From the NCBI GenBank assembly GCA_046735265.1, contig JBKPSZ010000302.1, positions 1 through 11,052 of the forward strand: a stretch of DNA of 11,052 nt. Direction: 5' to 3'. Each line of letters begins with the position of its first letter. Within the stretch, counting starts at the first letter, position 1. The notes under the pieces were generated by a model that was not told the DNA's origin, did no database searches, and saw only the letters and a program-made list of their open reading frames with translations. Positions 1 through 5,827 of this stretch are shown piece after piece. The stretch is from DATBFU01 sp046735265. GTDB lineage: Bacteria; Acidobacteriota; Thermoanaerobaculia; UBA5066; Gp7-AA6. The position numbers and the translations under genes are program-made.

Positions 1-56
1 GTCTCGGCGGGCACGGTGAGAGTGAAGCTCTGGTGCACTTCGATTCCGTTGGCCAT
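1..56 (-). CDS. N-terminus of an unidentified protein, cut by window edge
   Basis: Only the first 18 codons lie in the window, reading leftward from an ATG at 56-54. The visible peptide begins MANGIEVHQSFTLTVPAE. The alternation of hydrophobic residues followed by a Pro-Ala-Glu is reminiscent of the first strand of SRPBCC/polyketide-cyclase-like proteins, but this is too short to assign a family. An in-frame ATG at 143-141 would add 29 residues. It has a GGAGG only one base upstream, and the added peptide is very Arg-rich, so I prefer the ATG at 56. No good Shine-Dalgarno lies directly before that ATG. A strong GAAAGGAGG occurs on this strand about 43 bases upstream inside a hairpin (101-119). 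The gene starts downstream of the BON gene's terminator, so it is probably transcribed separately. Confidence 0.5.
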   Translation of the reverse strand, partial: MANGIEVHQSFTLTVPAE

Positions 57-100
57 GGGAAAGTCCGGTTTTCGGATCGGCCGGTCGCGCCGGTCACGCC

Positions 101-119
101 TCCTTTCTGTCCGAAAGGA
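101..119 (-). promoter_or_regulatory. Small hairpin covering a GAAAGGAGG motif in a leader
   Basis: TCCTTTC (101-107) and GAAAGGA (113-119) form a perfect 7-bp inverted repeat with a 5-base loop. Read on the minus strand, the right arm contains the anti-anti-SD-like GAAAGGA followed by GG, so the stem would cover a Shine-Dalgarno-like sequence in the leader of the leftward gene starting at 56. The motif is too far (about 43 bases) from that ATG to serve it directly. A regulatory role is inference. Confidence 0.25.
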
Positions 120-184
120 TGCGATCTCGAGTGCAAGAGCCATACCTCCGCCGCCTGTCTCCGGAGCGGCGCCGCGGCCTCCCC

Positions 185-216
185 AAAAAAAAGGCGCCCC
201 GATACCTCGGGGCGCC
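185..216 (-). terminator. Strong rho-independent terminator after the BON gene
   Basis: GGCGCCCCGA (193-202) and TCGGGGCGCC (207-216) form a perfect 10-bp stem closed by a 4-base loop. On the minus strand the stem is followed immediately by eight T (185-192). It lies 18 bases past the stop codon of the leftward BON-domain gene. This is a textbook intrinsic terminator. Confidence 0.93.
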
Positions 217-233
217 CGATCAAAAAAGGGGGA

Positions 234-1331
234 TCAGAGACTGCTGCGGGGACGGGTTCCTTTGTCCGATTCGGTCGAAGAGCCCGAGGTCGACGACGAC
301 GCGCCCGACGAAGATGTCCCGGACGACGTCGCGCGCTCCGAAGAAGACGAGCCGGAGGATCCGCCCTCGGCCTTCTCGACGCGCAGGCGGTTCTGCACCT
401 GCTTGACGCCAGAACACTCTTCGGCCACATCCTCCGCCATTCGCTTCATCCAGCGGTCGGGAACGGTGCCTTCGAGCGTGACTTCGCCGCCGCGAACCTC
501 GACGGTGATCTCGGAAGCGTCGATGTCTCCGCTCTCCTCGAGCTTCTCGCTGACCTGCTCTTTGATGCGTTCGTCGGAGCGGGTGTATCCCTTCGGGCCC
601 TTGCCGGAGAAGCGGCCCATCGAACCGCCCATCGAGCGGCCGCGCTGTCCGGAGTAGCCGAGACCGTAGCCGCCGGCGTAGCTCCTCTGTCCGCGCTCCT
701 CTTCGTCGAATCTCGACCCCTCGCCGGAGCCGGAGCGTTCGCGGCCGAACGATCCCTGGAACTCGCGAGAGTCGCCAGGCCGGCCGAACGAGGACCCGCC
801 ACGGAACTCTTCGCCGCCGCCACGGTTGCCCCCACCGCGGAGGCCGTGCTCTTCCGAACCGCCCCAGTTCGACTGGCCGTAACCGCGGCCGGAAGAGCGG
901 CCGACGTTTCCGTAGGTCGGCTCATCTCCAGGCCGCCACGAACCGCCGCGCCCGTAGGAGCCGCCCTGCCCGAAACGGCCTGAGCCCTCGCTCGAGGATC
1001 CCTGGCCGTAGCTCTGCCCGTATCCGTAGCCGCCCTGGCCCGAGCCGCCTTCCTGGCCATAGCCGCTTCGACCGGATCCCTGGCCGTACTCGCTTTCGCG
1101 GCGGTCTTCACGATAACCGCGCTCGGTGCCTTGCTCGTAAGACGGTCGGCCGAGGCTTCCCCGGCCATAGCTGCCTTGCCCGCGCTCGCTCCCGCTCGAC
1201 CAACGGCGCTCGTCTCGCCAGTCTCCCGACTGGCCGCGATCTCCCGTCTGGCCGTATCCGCGGTCGCCGCTCTGCGGCGCCTCTCCAAAGCGTTCGCCCC
1301 TTTCCTCCTCCCAACGACGCCGATCGTCCAT
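234..1331 (-). CDS. BON-domain protein with Gly/Ser/Tyr/Gln/Arg low-complexity region
   Basis: A 365-residue protein. I chose the ATG at 1331 because AAGGAGG (1340-1346) sits 8 bases upstream; an in-frame ATG at 1385 would add 18 residues without a comparable site. Residues 1-20 are charged. Residues about 21-245 are low complexity with many aromatic-Gly-Gln/Arg units (GYGQ, SYGQ, SYGR, RFGQ, SFGR). Residues about 250-319 are a BON domain, opening with KGPKGYTRSDERIKEQV and containing the GGEVTLEGTV strand. Residues 320-365 are a Ser/Thr/Gly tail. BON domains occur in periplasmic or envelope proteins and are thought to bind phospholipid. The GPKGYTRSDERI entry into BON after a Gly/Tyr/Arg-rich stretch is a known bacterial arrangement. 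No signal peptide or membrane segment is visible, so a cytoplasmic location is possible. The gene stands alone, with its own terminator and a divergent upstream region. The exact function is unknown. Confidence 0.88.
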   Translation of the reverse strand: MDDRRRWEEERGERFGEAPQSGDRGYGQTGDRGQSGDWRDERRWSSGSERGQGSYGRGSLGRPSYEQGTERGYREDRRESEYGQGSGRSGYGQEGGSGQGGYGYGQSYGQGSSSEGSGRFGQGGSYGRGGSWRPGDEPTYGNVGRSSGRGYGQSNWGGSEEHGLRGGGNRGGGEEFRGGSSFGRPGDSREFQGSFGRERSGSGEGSRFDEEERGQRSYAGGYGLGYSGQRGRSMGGSMGRFSGKGPKGYTRSDERIKEQVSEKLEESGDIDASEITVEVRGGEVTLEGTVPDRWMKRMAEDVAEECSGVKQVQNRLRVEKAEGGSSGSSSSERATSSGTSSSGASSSTSGSSTESDKGTRPRSSL

Positions 1332-1787
1332 GATCCGTACCTCCTTGAATTGGTGTCCCGACGCGAACGGTGATGTCTTCTTCATGACCAGTTGGCTTCA
1401 GTTTTTTCGGATTGCTCGCCCGTCCCGACCTTGTAGGCATTTGCAAAAGGCGTTCCGCGCCGCCCGAGATGCTCGCGCTCGTCTCGCGACAGAAGTGGCA
1501 GAGCTCGAGGCAGCGGGATGTGTCGATTCGGGACCATTCGCAGGAGCACAGTGACGAGCGCTGCCCCGAGCTCCGACGGAGGCGCTGCAAGACGAGTGCC
1601 CCGCCGAAGAAAGGAGCCGGGGCTCGAATCTCCGGTACCAGAGGGGGTCTCTGTCCGAGACGCGCGCTTGTCCGGCTCCGGTCTTCGGAGAGTGCAAGGG
1701 AAGTGCCGCTGCGTTGCAAGGTGAATGCCGGAACGTCAATTGCAACGGTATGAGGGTGGACACCTTTTTCTGTCCATAGGAGGTCTC
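1332..1787. other. 456-base divergent intergenic region
   Basis: This region lies between the start of the leftward BON gene and the start of the rightward DUF5666-like gene, so it must hold both promoters. The reading frames across it encode no recognisable protein. It contains three of the window's five TTGCAA hexamers (1441, 1714, 1740). It also contains two short perfect hairpins, GTCTC/GAGAC at 1647-1661 and CTCCG/CGGAG at 1676-1690. I could not place convincing -35/-10 boxes. A small structured RNA or a long leader is possible but unproven. Confidence 0.5.
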
Positions 1788-2207
1788 ATGAAGAGATTCA
1801 CGATGACGATGCTCGCCACCGTCTTCGCCCTGGCGGCGGGGACTCTGGCGGCGCAGGACAACCCGCGGCCAAACCATCCGCAGGACCGTCCCCCGGATAC
1901 GAGCCAGCCGAGCGCGAGCCAGTACGCGGAGGGCGCCGGGACGTTTCAGGGGACGATCTCGCAGATCGACCAGAGCGGCCAGACTTTCACTCTGCGCGAT
2001 GCGAGCGGCAAGGAGGTCACGATCTCCTTCGACGCTTCGACGCGCGTGACGGGCGGCGACACGAGCCAGAATCAGTCGAGCTCGAGTTCCGGCTCCAGCA
2101 TGTCCGGGCTGAAGGTCGGAGATGAGGTGGTCGTCAGCACCACGTCCAAGGGAAGCAAGAACTTGGCGACGTCCGTGCAGGTGAAGCCGAAGAAGTCCTC
2201 GTCGTAG
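1788..2207 (+). CDS. Small exported protein with DUF5666-like beta domain
   Basis: A 139-residue protein. The ATG at 1788 is chosen because TAGGAGG (1777-1783) precedes it by 4 bases and it begins a clear signal peptide: MKRF, then a hydrophobic stretch to about residue 21, ending LAAQ. An upstream in-frame start would bury this signal. After a Pro/Asp/Gln-rich linker (23-48), residues about 50-133 read GTFQGTISQIDQSGQTFTLR, a GKEVTISFDASTRV strand pair, a Ser-rich insert (97-106) and LKVGDEVVVSTT. That pattern of short strands around 'LKVGDEV' is like DUF5666 and other OB-fold-like periplasmic domains. It ends in a Lys/Ser tail. Function is unknown; the likely location is periplasm or cell surface. 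It lies 102 bases before the DUF4142 gene, with a probable terminator between them. Confidence 0.85.
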   Translation: MKRFTMTMLATVFALAAGTLAAQDNPRPNHPQDRPPDTSQPSASQYAEGAGTFQGTISQIDQSGQTFTLRDASGKEVTISFDASTRVTGGDTSQNQSSSSSGSSMSGLKVGDEVVVSTTSKGSKNLATSVQVKPKKSSS

Positions 2208-2221
2208 GGCCAAACGTGGGG

Positions 2222-2270
2222 GCGACGGCGCGGCCGGTCTCCGGCTCGCCGCCGCTCCATTCTTTTCTTT
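2222..2270 (+). terminator. Probable intrinsic terminator after the DUF5666-like gene
   Basis: GCGACGGCG (2222-2230) pairs with CGCCGCCGC (2247-2255) with one mismatch. Inside it GCCGG/CCGGC (2233-2237/2241-2245) closes a 3-base loop. A T-rich stretch (ATTCTTTTCTTT, 2259-2270) follows. It starts 15 bases past the stop codon. The T tract is interrupted by C, so strength is uncertain. Confidence 0.55.
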
Positions 2271-2309
2271 CGAAGTTCTTTCCTCACAAATCACAACTGG
2301 AGAAAAATC

Positions 2310-2924
2310 ATGAATCGCAAGTGGACGGTGATCGGGATGGCGGCGTCCTGCGCGCTGTCGGTTTCGCTCGCCGCGCAGACTCCCGGAGCGTCGGGGCAGT
2401 CGAACCCGCCGACCCAGGAAAAGCCGGCCAAGCCCGTGTCGTCCGAGAAGATGAGCGCTTCCGCGACGCGGTCCCACGAATTGAGCGGCTTCGCGAAGAA
2501 GGCCGCGGTGGGGGGCATGGCCGAAGTCGAGCTCGGGCGCCTCGCGACGGAGAAGGCGTCGAGCGCTCGGGTCAAGGAGTTCGGTCGGCGGATGGTGGAC
2601 GATCACTCGAAGGCGAACGACGACTTGAAGCAGGCGGCGACCGCCGAAGGGATCGATCTGCCCTCGGAGATCGACGCAAAGACCAGGGCCACGATCGACA
2701 AGCTCTCGAAGCTTTCCGGCGTCGAGTTCGACAAGGCGTACATGAAGGACATGGTCAAAGACCATGAGCACGACGTCGCCGAGTTCGCCAAGGCGGCGAA
2801 GCACTCGGATTCGCCAGTGGGAAGCTTCGCCGGGAAGGCGCTTCCGACGCTTCGCGACCATTTGAAGATGGCGCGCGACGTCGAGAAGGAAGTGGGCGGC
2901 CGAGCGACGAGCCCCTCTTCCTGA
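2310..2924 (+). CDS. Exported DUF4142-domain (ferritin-like helical) protein
   Basis: A 204-residue protein starting at ATG 2310 with TGGAGA about 7 bases upstream. Residues 1-22 form a signal peptide (MNRK, hydrophobic core, SLAAQ). Residues 23-50 are a Pro/Ser/Lys-rich linker. Residues about 56-192 match the DUF4142 pattern: a first helix with FAKKAAVGGMAEVELGRLA, then FGRRMVDDHSKAND (91-104), a helix with YMKDMVKDHEHDVAEF (144-159) and a final FAGKALPTLRDHLKMA (173-188). The repeated D/E-x-x-H pattern (DDH, KDHEHD, RDH) is typical of this family, which is predicted to fold as a four-helix bundle like ferritin and is exported. Metal binding is an inference from the fold. Proteins of this family often sit near stress or envelope genes, and here it follows another small exported protein. 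Confidence 0.92.
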   Translation: MNRKWTVIGMAASCALSVSLAAQTPGASGQSNPPTQEKPAKPVSSEKMSASATRSHELSGFAKKAAVGGMAEVELGRLATEKASSARVKEFGRRMVDDHSKANDDLKQAATAEGIDLPSEIDAKTRATIDKLSKLSGVEFDKAYMKDMVKDHEHDVAEFAKAAKHSDSPVGSFAGKALPTLRDHLKMARDVEKEVGGRATSPSS

Positions 2925-2944
2925 AGCGCTCGGGAGCGGGAAGG

Positions 2945-2984
2945 GGAGGCGGGCCCGGAGACCCGTCCTCCGTTTCGCCGTTTT
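2945..2984 (+). terminator. Probable terminator after the DUF4142 gene
   Basis: GGAGG-CGGG (2945-2953) pairs with CCCG-CCTCC (2962-2971) around an 8-base loop, with one bulged T at 2966. GTTTCGCCGTTTT follows. It starts 20 bases after the stop codon and lies between this gene and the converging SRPBCC remnant that ends at 2986. The T tract is broken, so it is a moderate candidate. Confidence 0.5.
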
Positions 2985-2985
2985 G

Positions 2986-3320
2986 CTACCGAGCCCGGTC
3001 CGACGCCGTGAGCGCCTCGAGCCGGTCGTAGCTGACGGCCACGCCGCTCTCCATTCCGGACTTGAGCACGCCGTCCCGCGTTTCCTTCGAGCCGTACTTC
3101 ATCGTCATCGTCACTTCGGTCGGCCTCCCCGGTCGGCGAACTCCGTCGTCACGAGAGACTCGCCGACGTACCACGGATCCTCGAACGTCTCGGTGCAGAC
3201 GATCCGCTCGGGGCGGACGACTTCGCGATAGGTGCCGCGCGAAGTCATCTCCTTCCCGCCGGAGTCCTTCCGCCAGATCATGCGGTAGGAACCGCCGGGT
3301 ACCAGGTTCAGTTCTAGCCG
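2986..3320 (-). pseudogene. Broken SRPBCC / AHSA1-like gene (N-terminal loss plus frameshift)
   Basis: Two leftward frames together encode most of an activator-of-Hsp90-ATPase-like SRPBCC domain. The upstream frame (about 3320 to 3131) reads LNLVPGGSYRMIWRKDSGGK, then GTYREVVRPERIVCTE, then DPWYVGESLVTTEFADRGG, and hits a stop at 3111. The downstream frame (about 3130 to 2986) continues PTEVTMTMKYGS, GVLKSGMESGVAVSYDRLE and a TAG stop. Adding one G to the GGGG run (CCCC at 3127-3130 on the plus strand) restores a continuous domain. In the family the domain starts some 50-60 residues earlier, with a 'FDAP...VFRAWTDPE...WWGP'-type segment. None of that is found in any leftward frame above 3320, where a two-hairpin repeat begins. 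The remnant is therefore probably non-functional. The frameshift alone could be a homopolymer sequencing error, but the missing N-terminus is not explained that way. Confidence 0.82.
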
Positions 3321-3330
3321 CCGTCTGTGT

Positions 3331-3414
3331 AGGGGCGGCCCTCGTGGCCGCCCGCAGCGCCGGTACGGAATGTCGCTTCTTCGGTCAGCGCGGGCGGAGG
3401 CAAGCCCCGCCCCT
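3331..3414. repeat. Two-hairpin palindromic repeat with 8-bp inverted ends
   Basis: The ends are AGGGGCGG (3331-3338) and its exact reverse complement CCGCCCCT (3407-3414). Inside the left end is a perfect 8-bp hairpin, GGGCGGCC/GGCCGCCC (3333-3340/3346-3353, loop CTCGT). Inside the right end is GGGCGG/CCGCCC (3392-3397/3407-3412) around a 9-base loop. A 38-base spacer joins them. This design, GTAGGGGCG... with paired GC hairpins and no coding capacity, resembles the REP/MITE-like intergenic repeats seen in many copies in GC-rich and cyanobacterial genomes. Only one copy is in the window. It sits where the SRPBCC gene loses its homology. I see no clear target-site duplication. Confidence 0.6.
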
Positions 3415-3529
3415 GGATACGGGGTAGGCTGTGAATGCCCCGCGAATTGGGACGAATCGCAATCCAAGACCTCGGCGAGCCGTGTTTCTCCAATGAGAGG
3501 GCTTTTCCCATCGCCCTCGAGGAGGTCCC

Positions 3530-4072
3530 GTGGCGCTCCGAGGCCGCCTGCCCGCCGGCACGGTGCCGGTGGCCCTGCTCCTCGCCGTGGTCTGCCGCCC
3601 CGACCTCGCCCTGGCGGTCTCGATCCTGCCGCCGGTCCAGGCGAGGCTGGTCGGTCCCTACTCCCGATTCCTTCTGCGGTCGCTCGAGATCGCCCTTCGG
3701 CGCGCCGCGGAGAGGCTGTCCGACGAGCGCTGTCGATCGTTGCTCGGAGAGTTCTCGGATCCCTCGGGCCGCCGGCTGTCGGACGCGCTCGCGGGGACCG
3801 GACAGGGCGCCGGCGACTATCTCGGCGGACTGATCTTCCGCGACGGCGCGGGCTCGCAGCCGTGCCTGAACGAACTCGTCCTCGCCTGGACGTCTCCGGG
3901 AAGCCGGACGGTCTATCTCTGCGGAACGCGTTTCGCGGTCGCGGCACGCCGCGACGCCGAGCTCGTCGCAACGATCGTGATCCACGAGGGACTCCACACG
4001 CTCGGGCTCTCCGAGAATCCTCCTTCGAGCGTCGAGATCAATGCGCGCATTGCGCGGCGATGTCGGCCGTGA
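3530..4072 (+). CDS. Exported protein with HEGLH zinc-protease-like motif
   Basis: A 180-residue protein starting at GTG 3530, selected by the strong GAGGAGG at 3519-3525. Residues about 1-29 look like a signal peptide: Arg near the start, then VPVALLLAVV and DLALA before the cut. The mature part has a helical region (46-98) and conserved-looking segments DYLGGLIFRDG (97-106), NELVLAWTSPGSRTVYLCG (114-132) and IVIHEGLHTLGLSENPPSS (149-167). HEGLH (152-156) is an HExxH zinc motif, and the following TLGLSE gives an HExxHxxGxxE arrangement that could supply Glu162 as a third ligand. Cys68, Cys112, Cys131 and Cys178 could form two disulfides, as expected outside the cytoplasm. Short proteins with this ending occur as hypotheticals in related bacteria. 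Proteolytic activity is not shown; the small size suggests a minimal or non-classical enzyme. Confidence 0.8.
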   Translation: MALRGRLPAGTVPVALLLAVVCRPDLALAVSILPPVQARLVGPYSRFLLRSLEIALRRAAERLSDERCRSLLGEFSDPSGRRLSDALAGTGQGAGDYLGGLIFRDGAGSQPCLNELVLAWTSPGSRTVYLCGTRFAVAARRDAELVATIVIHEGLHTLGLSENPPSSVEINARIARRCRP

Positions 4073-4087
4073 CGGGCCCGCCCGTCA
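4070..4087. terminator. Hairpin covering both stop codons of convergent genes
   Basis: TGACGGG (4070-4076) and CCCGTCA (4081-4087) are perfect 7-bp arms around a 4-base loop. The left arm begins with the TGA of the rightward HEGLH gene, and the right arm ends with the TGA of the leftward UbiB-family gene, only 12 bases away. No T run follows on either strand, so as a rho-independent terminator it is weak. It may act as a 3' stabilising stem for both mRNAs. Confidence 0.4.
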
Positions 4088-5755
4088 ACTGGCTGGAGGA
4101 ATCCTCGAACGCGGCTTCTTTCGGTCCCCGATCAAGATGGACACGACGAGCGTGATCGCACCGGCGGCCGCGCCGAGGAAGAGAATCATCGCGAGGCCGG
4201 GATACCCGAAGATGCGAAAGCGTGTCGGCACCTGAACGAGCAGGGCTGCTCCGACGATGAGAGCGGCCAGGATGACGCCGAGCGCGATGCGGTTCGCGAT
4301 CTTGTGGAGCCCTTCGATCAGCAGGCGCTCGTCGATCGCGTCCACGCGTACCTTGAGCTCGTTGTTCGACACGAGATCGAGAAATCGGTTGACGCGAGCC
4401 GGCAGCTTTTCCAGGAACTCCTTGCCTTCGAGAGCGGCGGCGGCGAGCCGCCCGGGCGTCGCGCTCCGCCAGACGCGCCGGCGCAGGAGATCGGCGGCGT
4501 TTCTCCGGACGGCGGCGTTCGGGTCGAAGTCGGGCGCAAGGACGCGGCCCACTTCGTCCAGATGGAGCAGGGTCTTTCCGAGGAGTGTGAGTTCCGAGGG
4601 GAGTCGGATGCCCGCCTGCGCGCTGCTGCGGGAGAGGTCCGAGAGGACTCGTCCGACCCGGAGGGTCGACATCGAGGAGAGCTCGAGGCCGAGCACGAGC
4701 GCCGCGGTGCGCCGGCGCAGCTCCGCCGGGTCGAACGTCTCGAGCTTCTCGCCGATCTCGGCGGAGATCTCGGCGACCTCCTCCGACTGCCCCTCCGAGA
4801 TCGCGAGCAGGAGCTTCAACAGGCTCTCCTGCATCGGGTCGGAGAGCCGTGCCGCCATCCCGAGGTCGATGAGAGCCAGCCGTCCGTCCTCCGTCACGAA
4901 GACGTTGCCCGGGTGCGGGTCGGCATGGAAGAAGCCGTCCACGAGGATCTGGTGCAGATACGCGCGGAAGAGCTCTTCGGCCAGGGCCTCTCCGTCGATC
5001 TCCATCCGCGTGAGCGGCGAGAGGCCCGTCACTTTCCGCCCGCGCACGTAGTCCATCGTGAGCACGCGCCGCGTCGAATAGTCCTCGACCGGCTCCGGAA
5101 CGACGATCTTCGGAAACTCGACGAGGTTTTCGCGCAGGAGGACGAGGTTGCGGGCCTCCTGCCGATAGTCGAGCTCGGAGAGGAGCGTCTTGCGAAACTC
5201 CTCGATCATCTTCGAGAGGTCGAAGGTCTCGCCCAGACTCGAATGCCGGTCGAGGAGGCCGGCGATCTCGGCGAAGACGTCCAGGTCCTCCCGGATCTGC
5301 TCTTCGATATCGGGCCGCTGCACCTTGACCGCGACGGCCCGGCCGTCTCGCAGACGAGCGCGATGCACCTGGCCGAGCGAAGCCGCCGCGAGCGGCTCGG
5401 ATTCGAACTCGAGGAATGCCTTCGAGATGCGCACCCCGAGCTCCTCCTGGACGATTCGCTCAACGTCTCCGAAGGAAAACGGCTCGACGTCGTCCTGCAG
5501 GCGCGAGAGCGCCGCGACGTACGGCTCCGGGAGCCAGTCGGCCCGCGTCGACAGGAGCTGTCCGACCTTGATGAACGTGGGACCGAGCTTCTCCAGGTCC
5601 TTCGCGAGATCGCGCGCCTCGGAGTCTTCGGCGGCGTCGGAGGGCTCGCCTTCGACCCCCAGCCCTTTGGCGAGGTCCGAGCGGCCGTAGCGCATCAGGA
5701 GCCAGGCGATGTCCCGATAGCGTCCGATCTTCTTGGTTGTCAGCGCCGTTGCCAT
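4085..5755 (-). CDS. AarF/ABC1/UbiB-family atypical kinase
   Basis: A 556-residue membrane-anchored protein-kinase-like protein. The family motifs are all visible: LGPTFIKVGQLLSTR with the KxGQ signature (K63-Q66); the Ala-rich nucleotide loop AAASLGQVHRA (123-133); VAVKVQRP with the likely catalytic Lys144; ELDYRQEARN (194-203); the catalytic-loop equivalent FFHADPHPGNVFV (275-287); and the metal-binding IDLGM (Asp297). Two hydrophobic helices close the protein (about 489-507 and 517-542), as in bacterial UbiB. UbiB-family proteins are ATPases that support ubiquinone or other isoprenoid quinone lipid synthesis or transport at the inner membrane. No quinone-biosynthesis gene is in the window, so the lipid partner is unknown and I give no symbol. 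Start ATG 5755 has AGGGGA about 10 bases upstream. It lies 72 bases after the AIF-like reductase gene on the same strand. Confidence 0.93.
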   Translation of the reverse strand: MATALTTKKIGRYRDIAWLLMRYGRSDLAKGLGVEGEPSDAAEDSEARDLAKDLEKLGPTFIKVGQLLSTRADWLPEPYVAALSRLQDDVEPFSFGDVERIVQEELGVRISKAFLEFESEPLAAASLGQVHRARLRDGRAVAVKVQRPDIEEQIREDLDVFAEIAGLLDRHSSLGETFDLSKMIEEFRKTLLSELDYRQEARNLVLLRENLVEFPKIVVPEPVEDYSTRRVLTMDYVRGRKVTGLSPLTRMEIDGEALAEELFRAYLHQILVDGFFHADPHPGNVFVTEDGRLALIDLGMAARLSDPMQESLLKLLLAISEGQSEEVAEISAEIGEKLETFDPAELRRRTAALVLGLELSSMSTLRVGRVLSDLSRSSAQAGIRLPSELTLLGKTLLHLDEVGRVLAPDFDPNAAVRRNAADLLRRRVWRSATPGRLAAAALEGKEFLEKLPARVNRFLDLVSNNELKVRVDAIDERLLIEGLHKIANRIALGVILAALIVGAALLVQVPTRFRIFGYPGLAMILFLGAAAGAITLVVSILIGDRKKPRSRIPPAS

Positions 5756-5779
5756 GTCGAGCGGTCCCCTGGGCGATCG

Positions 5780-5789
5780 CCTTGCAAGG
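5780..5789. promoter_or_regulatory. CCTTGCAAGG palindrome upstream of the UbiB-family gene
   Basis: A perfect 10-base palindrome in the 72-base gap between the AIF-like gene and the UbiB-family gene, 25 bases upstream of the latter's ATG. Its core TTGCAA occurs five times in the window, always between genes. It could be an operator, and it could mean the kinase gene has its own promoter. Role inferred only. Confidence 0.3.
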
Positions 5790-5827
5790 GATGCGCCGTG
5801 AAACGGGCTCCGACGGGGGCGACCCTT

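Noticed and set aside
33..983. A 316-codon rightward open frame opposite the BON gene
   Set aside because: Its composition reflects the repetitive Gly/Ser/Arg codons of the opposite strand. The BON frame has the Shine-Dalgarno, domain and terminator.
1612..1650. A tRNA-like T arm (CGGGG-CTCGAAT-CTCCG)
   Set aside because: The first loop base is wrong, no matching acceptor 5' strand or anticodon arm is found at the right distance, and no CCA follows. Chance resemblance.
1398..2861. A 487-codon leftward open frame
   Set aside because: Antisense to both small exported proteins, Arg/Leu-rich, and crosses two probable terminators. No domain seen.
3111..3971. A 286-codon leftward frame as a full gene
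   Set aside because: Only its last about 70 codons (the SRPBCC part) show homology. The upstream part is antisense to the HEGLH gene and crosses the repeat element.
5756..5827. A terminator between the AIF-like and UbiB-family genes
   Set aside because: No stable hairpin with a T run on the minus strand was found, so read-through from the upstream genes remains likely.
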